DNA of 64,000 bases from Alkalimonas delamerensis (GTDB taxonomy: Bacteria; Pseudomonadota; Gammaproteobacteria; Enterobacterales; Alteromonadaceae). The notes beneath the pieces are model-generated. The model saw only the letters and a list, made by a program, of their open reading frames with translations. It made no database searches and had not been told where the DNA came from. Positions 61,176 to 64,000 of this stretch are shown piece after piece. The stretch's first letter is position 1. Every line of letters begins with the position of its first letter. The stretch is from positions 1-64,000 of the forward strand of contig NZ_JAUZVY010000006.1 in assembly GCF_030717955.1 (NCBI RefSeq). The letters are read 5' to 3'. Made by a program: the position numbers and the translations under genes.

Positions 61176-61817
61176 ATGATGAAAAAGCTGTTCGCTTTGC
61201 TGTTCTCTGCTGCCATCCTGGCGGCGCCGGCGTTTGCCCAAACCTTTATTGAAGGCAAACACTACGAGGTGATTGCCGAGCAGGCCACCAGCAAGCCTGA
61301 ATTTAAAGAGTACTTTTCATTCTTCTGTGGCGGCTGTGCCTCCATTGAGCCGCTGGTGCAACAAATTAGCGCCAATCTGCCTGAAGAAGCACAGTTTAAA
61401 AAAGTGCATGTCGACTTTGTACGCGGTGCTTCCCCTGAAGTACAAAACACGCTAGCCCGGGCCTATCTGGTTGCCGATGCCCTGGACAGAGGCGATGCTT
61501 TTTCAACTGCAGTTTTCAACCACATTCATCGCCAGCGTCAGCAAATCCGCAACGACCGTGACGTACGTTCCATTGCACTCGGCGTAGGCATCAGTGCCGA
61601 AGAGTACGACAATCGCATCAATAGCTTTTCCGTCCGGATGGGCGCTACCGTCATGCGCAACGAGCAAAATGAGCTATCACGCTCACGTGTACTGACAGGG
61701 GTGCCAACCTTTGTGGTGAATGGCAAATACAAAATCAACAACAACAACCTCGATAGCCGGAATTTTGCCACCGAACTGGAGCAATTGGTCAATTACCTGC
61801 TGCAAAAAAGCAGCTGA
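61176..61817 (+). CDS. dsbA: Thiol:disulfide interchange protein DsbA with CGGC active site
   Basis: 213 residues from the ATG at 61176 (AAGGA six bases upstream). Signal peptide (to AFA-Q), thioredoxin fold with helical insertion, active-site cysteines Cys51 and Cys54 in YFSFFCGGCASIEPL, and cis-Pro in TGVPTFVVNGKY. It donates disulfides to periplasmic proteins and is reoxidised by DsbB. The canonical DsbA active site is CPHC; here the two middle residues are Gly-Gly, which should alter redox potential and reactivity. The srkA-dsbA order and DsbA fold argue that it is the main DsbA. Confidence 0.93.
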   Translation: MMKKLFALLFSAAILAAPAFAQTFIEGKHYEVIAEQATSKPEFKEYFSFFCGGCASIEPLVQQISANLPEEAQFKKVHVDFVRGASPEVQNTLARAYLVADALDRGDAFSTAVFNHIHRQRQQIRNDRDVRSIALGVGISAEEYDNRINSFSVRMGATVMRNEQNELSRSRVLTGVPTFVVNGKYKINNNNLDSRNFATELEQLVNYLLQKSS

Positions 61818-61823
61818 GTCAAA

Positions 61824-61847
61824 GGCGGGTAACTCTGGTTACCCGCC
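61824..61847 (+). terminator. Strong hairpin after dsbA
   Basis: GGCGGGTAAC (61824-61833) and GTTACCCGCC (61838-61847) form a perfect ten-base stem with a tetraloop. No T-run follows, so it may be a stabilising 3' hairpin rather than a classical terminator. Confidence 0.6.
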
Positions 61848-61995
61848 AGCCCAATTGAATAAAACATCTTCATAACGTTTAAAAACCAAGCAAACACACC
61901 TTAAATTACAAAAAATTACAGTTTTGTGACTTTACATCATCTGGTATTGTCCCTAAAATCCGCCGCCGTCAACCAACAGGACAAGGACAATCAAG

Positions 61996-62787
61996 ATGTT
62001 GAAATACGCACTGCCCATTATCGCCGTTGCGGCATCCACCTCAGTGATCGCCAACGACTACCAACTGATTACCTCATTGGAGTGGGATCACATCCGCTAC
62101 AGCGGAAACTCAACCAATGTCCGCGCTCTGGAAGGAACCTACTTCCTGGACAGCAAAACAGTATTAGGCCCACTGGATCAGTTTGAGTACATCAACAAGA
62201 CATCCAACATTCAGGCTGGTTATGTCCGTGCTTTCGGCACGAATGTCTATGGTTTAGGTGGTGAATACTTTACCGATTCAGGCGTCGTCGTTTCCGCTGG
62301 TCATCTTCGCAGCAGCGATTTCCACGAGAACACCCTGGGTCTGGGCTACCTGATTTCTGACGACTTTATCGTTCGTGCCGAAGCCTACCGTCCGCGCAGC
62401 GGCAGCACCTCTTACCTGTTCTCTGCCAGCTACAATGTGCAGCTGGAGGGCAACGACTACGTTGGCTTTACCGTCAGCACAGATGACGACTTCGATTACC
62501 AGAGCATCAGCAGCAAATACTTTGCAGCTTTAGGCGGTGATCGCTTTATCACTCTGGGTGCCGAATACGAGCGCTTCGATGGCAGCCGTGATGAATGGAC
62601 TGCAGAAGTCGGTTACTACTTCAGCCGCATGACCTCTGTTGCCGTGAACTACGATCGCAGCAAGAACTACGGCGTCAAAGCCAAGCACTTCTTCAACCCG
62701 AACTGGGCTCTGGCAGCAGGTTACGGCAGCAACCGCGATGCCTCAGGCCTGAATGTCTGGCACCTGGGTGTAACCGGCCAGTTCTAA
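61996..62787 (+). CDS. Putative small porin (outer-membrane barrel)
   Basis: 263 residues: signal peptide (to about VIA-N), then short amphipathic strands (VYGLGGEYFTDSGVVVSAGH, LGLGYLISDDFIVRAEAY, YFAALGGDRFITLGAEYERF) and a C-terminal Phe (LGVTGQF). Small enough for a 10-12 strand barrel. Belongs to a 'putative porin' group of Alteromonadales; substrate unknown. A terminator follows. Confidence 0.8.
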   Translation: MLKYALPIIAVAASTSVIANDYQLITSLEWDHIRYSGNSTNVRALEGTYFLDSKTVLGPLDQFEYINKTSNIQAGYVRAFGTNVYGLGGEYFTDSGVVVSAGHLRSSDFHENTLGLGYLISDDFIVRAEAYRPRSGSTSYLFSASYNVQLEGNDYVGFTVSTDDDFDYQSISSKYFAALGGDRFITLGAEYERFDGSRDEWTAEVGYYFSRMTSVAVNYDRSKNYGVKAKHFFNPNWALAAGYGSNRDASGLNVWHLGVTGQF

Positions 62788-62807
62788 ACCAACTGCTGAT
62801 GTATGTT

Positions 62808-62835
62808 TCAAAGGGCACTTAAGGTGCCCTTTTTG
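62808..62835 (+). terminator. Rho-independent terminator after the porin gene
   Basis: AAGGGCAC (62811-62818) pairs with GTGCCCTT (62824-62831), followed by T-run; A-run upstream makes it bidirectional for the DUF4920 gene too. Confidence 0.85.
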
Positions 62836-62849
62836 CTGTCTGCTGTATT

Positions 62850-63242
62850 TTACTCGCTGGTTTCAATCACTACGGCTGTTGGTACCAATTGATAGCGCGC
62901 AGTCTCGCCTCCGGCCCAGGGCTGCAGGGTCCCGGTTGCGTATGCAGTTTTCCCCCTGGCGCTTAATGGAAACACCATATCCCCATCCCGCACTTTAATC
63001 CGAAACGCCGGCTGCTGCTCTGCTGTTTCAAAACGCATCCAACAGTGCATTTTCTCACAAACGGCAGCAATGGTGCCCTTTACGGTCACTTCCTGTGCAA
63101 GATACTGCTCCGGGGCAGCCAGGATGCTGCTTAAAGCGACTAACTTTTCCTGCTGCACTTCACCGCCAAACTGCACCGGTTCAGCCTGTGCAACGCTCAC
63201 TAAACAGCTGGCAGCGGCCAGCAAGATGATGATTTTGTTCAT
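62850..63242 (-). CDS. DUF4920 periplasmic protein
   Basis: 130 residues from the ATG at 63242 (AAGGAG six to seven bases upstream). Signal peptide (to AQA-E), then an OB-like fold with EVTVKGTIAAVCEKMHCWMRF, FRIKVRDGDMVFPLSARGK and GTLQPW, matching DUF4920. The Cys pair CEKMHC is conserved-looking and may bind metal or form a disulfide. Its ATG overlaps the RidA stop (ATGA), so they are coupled. Confidence 0.85.
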   Translation of the reverse strand: MNKIIILLAAASCLVSVAQAEPVQFGGEVQQEKLVALSSILAAPEQYLAQEVTVKGTIAAVCEKMHCWMRFETAEQQPAFRIKVRDGDMVFPLSARGKTAYATGTLQPWAGGETARYQLVPTAVVIETSE

Positions 63243-63604
63243 TGTACGCTCCTTTTTTCCGGACACGCAGCCACAAAGGCGATTTCAACCAGCATGGCTG
63301 AATCCAGCAATTCTACCTTGATGCAGGCGCGCGATGGGGCACAGCCTGCCGGCAGCCAGGCATCCCAACACTGGTTAAAGGCATCCACCAGGCTGCTATC
63401 GGTAATGTAAATGGTGGCACTGAGCAGTTTGCTGTGATCGCTGCCAAGGGCTGCCAGGGTTTGCTCTGCCTGCTGAAAAATCTGTCGGGCCTGGCCGGCC
63501 ATATCGGCACTGGTATCCTCTGGTACTTCGACAAAATGAGCGATGCCATTAAAGACGGTAGCATCGGACCAGCGCTGACTTGGATTGTGGCGTTGAATAC
63601 GCAT
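63239..63604 (-). CDS. RidA/YjgF-family protein
   Basis: 121 residues from the ATG at 63604 (AGGAG six bases upstream); the longer frame is rejected. RidA fold: FNGIAHFVEVPEDTSADMAGQARQIF, KLLSATIYITDSS and CWDAWLPAGCAPSRACIKVELL, where the Arg of APSRACI is the conserved imine-deaminase Arg. Members hydrolyse reactive enamine/imine intermediates; this one is of the subgroup often annotated as RidA-like. First gene of an operon with DUF4920. Confidence 0.88.
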   Translation of the reverse strand: MRIQRHNPSQRWSDATVFNGIAHFVEVPEDTSADMAGQARQIFQQAEQTLAALGSDHSKLLSATIYITDSSLVDAFNQCWDAWLPAGCAPSRACIKVELLDSAMLVEIAFVAACPEKRSVQ

Positions 63605-63740
63605 CGTGAACTCCTGCATGCAAAAACCGATTATCGCCAGCTTAAATGCGAAATACAATCATTTTCATAGCCCAATATCCAACAGACCGCAGCGAGTGCG
63701 GCTTTGTGGTACACTCAGGCTGTACAACTGGGAACTTGCC

Positions 63741-64000
63741 GTGTCAATCGCCAAAACTGCCTCTGAAATTACCTTACCGCCTACCAACAATGGTTGCCGT
63801 ACCGTGTTTGAGTTTTTATGCCAGCGCTTTCCAAAAATAGGTGAGGCTGTCTGGCGTGAACGCATGGCAGCGGGCAAGGTGCACTGGCATCAGGGTGAGC
63901 TTATCAGCGAGCGGACGCCATTTTTACCCAGCCGGCGGGTCTGTTATTACCGCGAAGTCACTGCCGAGCCGGTGATCCCCTTTGCCCATCGTATTCTGTA
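63741..64000 (+). CDS. RluA-family pseudouridine synthase, 5' part only
   Basis: Runs off the end of the window. From GTG at 63741 (GGGAA about 6 bases upstream) the 86 visible codons read SIAKTASEITLPPTNNG, TVFEFLCQRFPKIGEAVWRER, SERTPFLPSRRVCYYREV and VIPFAHRIL, the N-terminal part of an RluA-type RNA pseudouridine synthase lacking a classical S4 domain. The catalytic Asp lies beyond the window. TACACT at 63712-63717 may be its -10. Confidence 0.8.
   Translation, partial: MSIAKTASEITLPPTNNGCRTVFEFLCQRFPKIGEAVWRERMAAGKVHWHQGELISERTPFLPSRRVCYYREVTAEPVIPFAHRIL

Overview
The window is an ordinary, dense stretch of gammaproteobacterial chromosome. Gene content (FabR/desaturase, PyrC, ComM, CcoG, SrkA-DsbA, AtoE, a MalR maltodextrin locus with TonB receptor, and the DUF3334, DUF3010 and DUF3019 families) suggests an aquatic Alteromonadales-type bacterium such as Rheinheimera, Alishewanella or a relative; this placement is inference from family content. 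I see no rRNA, tRNA, CRISPR array, insertion sequence or prophage, and no gene-free stretch above 300 bp.

Layout. 1-5.5 kb: a membrane-anchored RRM protein, TrmA, the divergent fabR/desaturase pair with a palindromic operator, an anchored unknown protein and a TRIC-type membrane protein. 5.5-10.2 kb: a tight three-gene operon on the minus strand (RND/MMPL exporter, LolA-like protein, and an outer-membrane barrel carrying a FimV-type LysM domain). 10.4-15.7 kb: ComM, PyrC, an SLC13-type transporter and a DUF3334 protein with a CheC/CheX-like phosphatase signature. 15.7-18.9 kb: a mipA-DUF3019-rstA-rstB operon in which every junction overlaps. 19-20 kb: an LD-carboxypeptidase.

20.2-37.2 kb is a maltodextrin utilisation locus: a LacI-type regulator, a surface pullulanase, two GH13 enzymes, a GH31 alpha-glucosidase, a GPH/MFS sugar transporter and a TonB-dependent receptor. 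Three copies of a palindrome (TGAATACGTATTCA and a one-base variant) sit upstream of the three enzyme/transporter/receptor transcription units, giving an internally consistent regulon. The expected flow is outer-membrane uptake of oligosaccharides, surface and periplasmic trimming, then inner-membrane import.

37.3-53.6 kb holds a degenerate HD-GYP-like protein, an unknown outer-membrane barrel, a DesK/DesR-type two-component system divergent from an alpha/beta hydrolase plus ABC-2 exporter, several small periplasmic DUF proteins, a DUF2235 hydrolase fused to a PilZ domain, an SDR, AtoE, and an NtrC-type two-component system followed by a glycerate kinase-like gene. 53.7-64 kb holds a cyclophilin with a C-terminal sorting-like tail, a chromosomal KfrA-like coiled-coil gene divergent from a ParA/ribbon-helix-helix pair, DUF3010, CcoG, SrkA, a DsbA with an unusual CGGC active site, a porin-like protein, DUF4920, RidA, and the start of a pseudouridine synthase that runs off the window.

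The strongest candidates for undescribed biology are the FimV-LysM/barrel exporter operon, the c-di-GMP-binding-type PilZ fused to a DUF2235 hydrolase, the CheX-like signature in DUF3334, and the chromosomal KfrA/ParA/RHH cluster.
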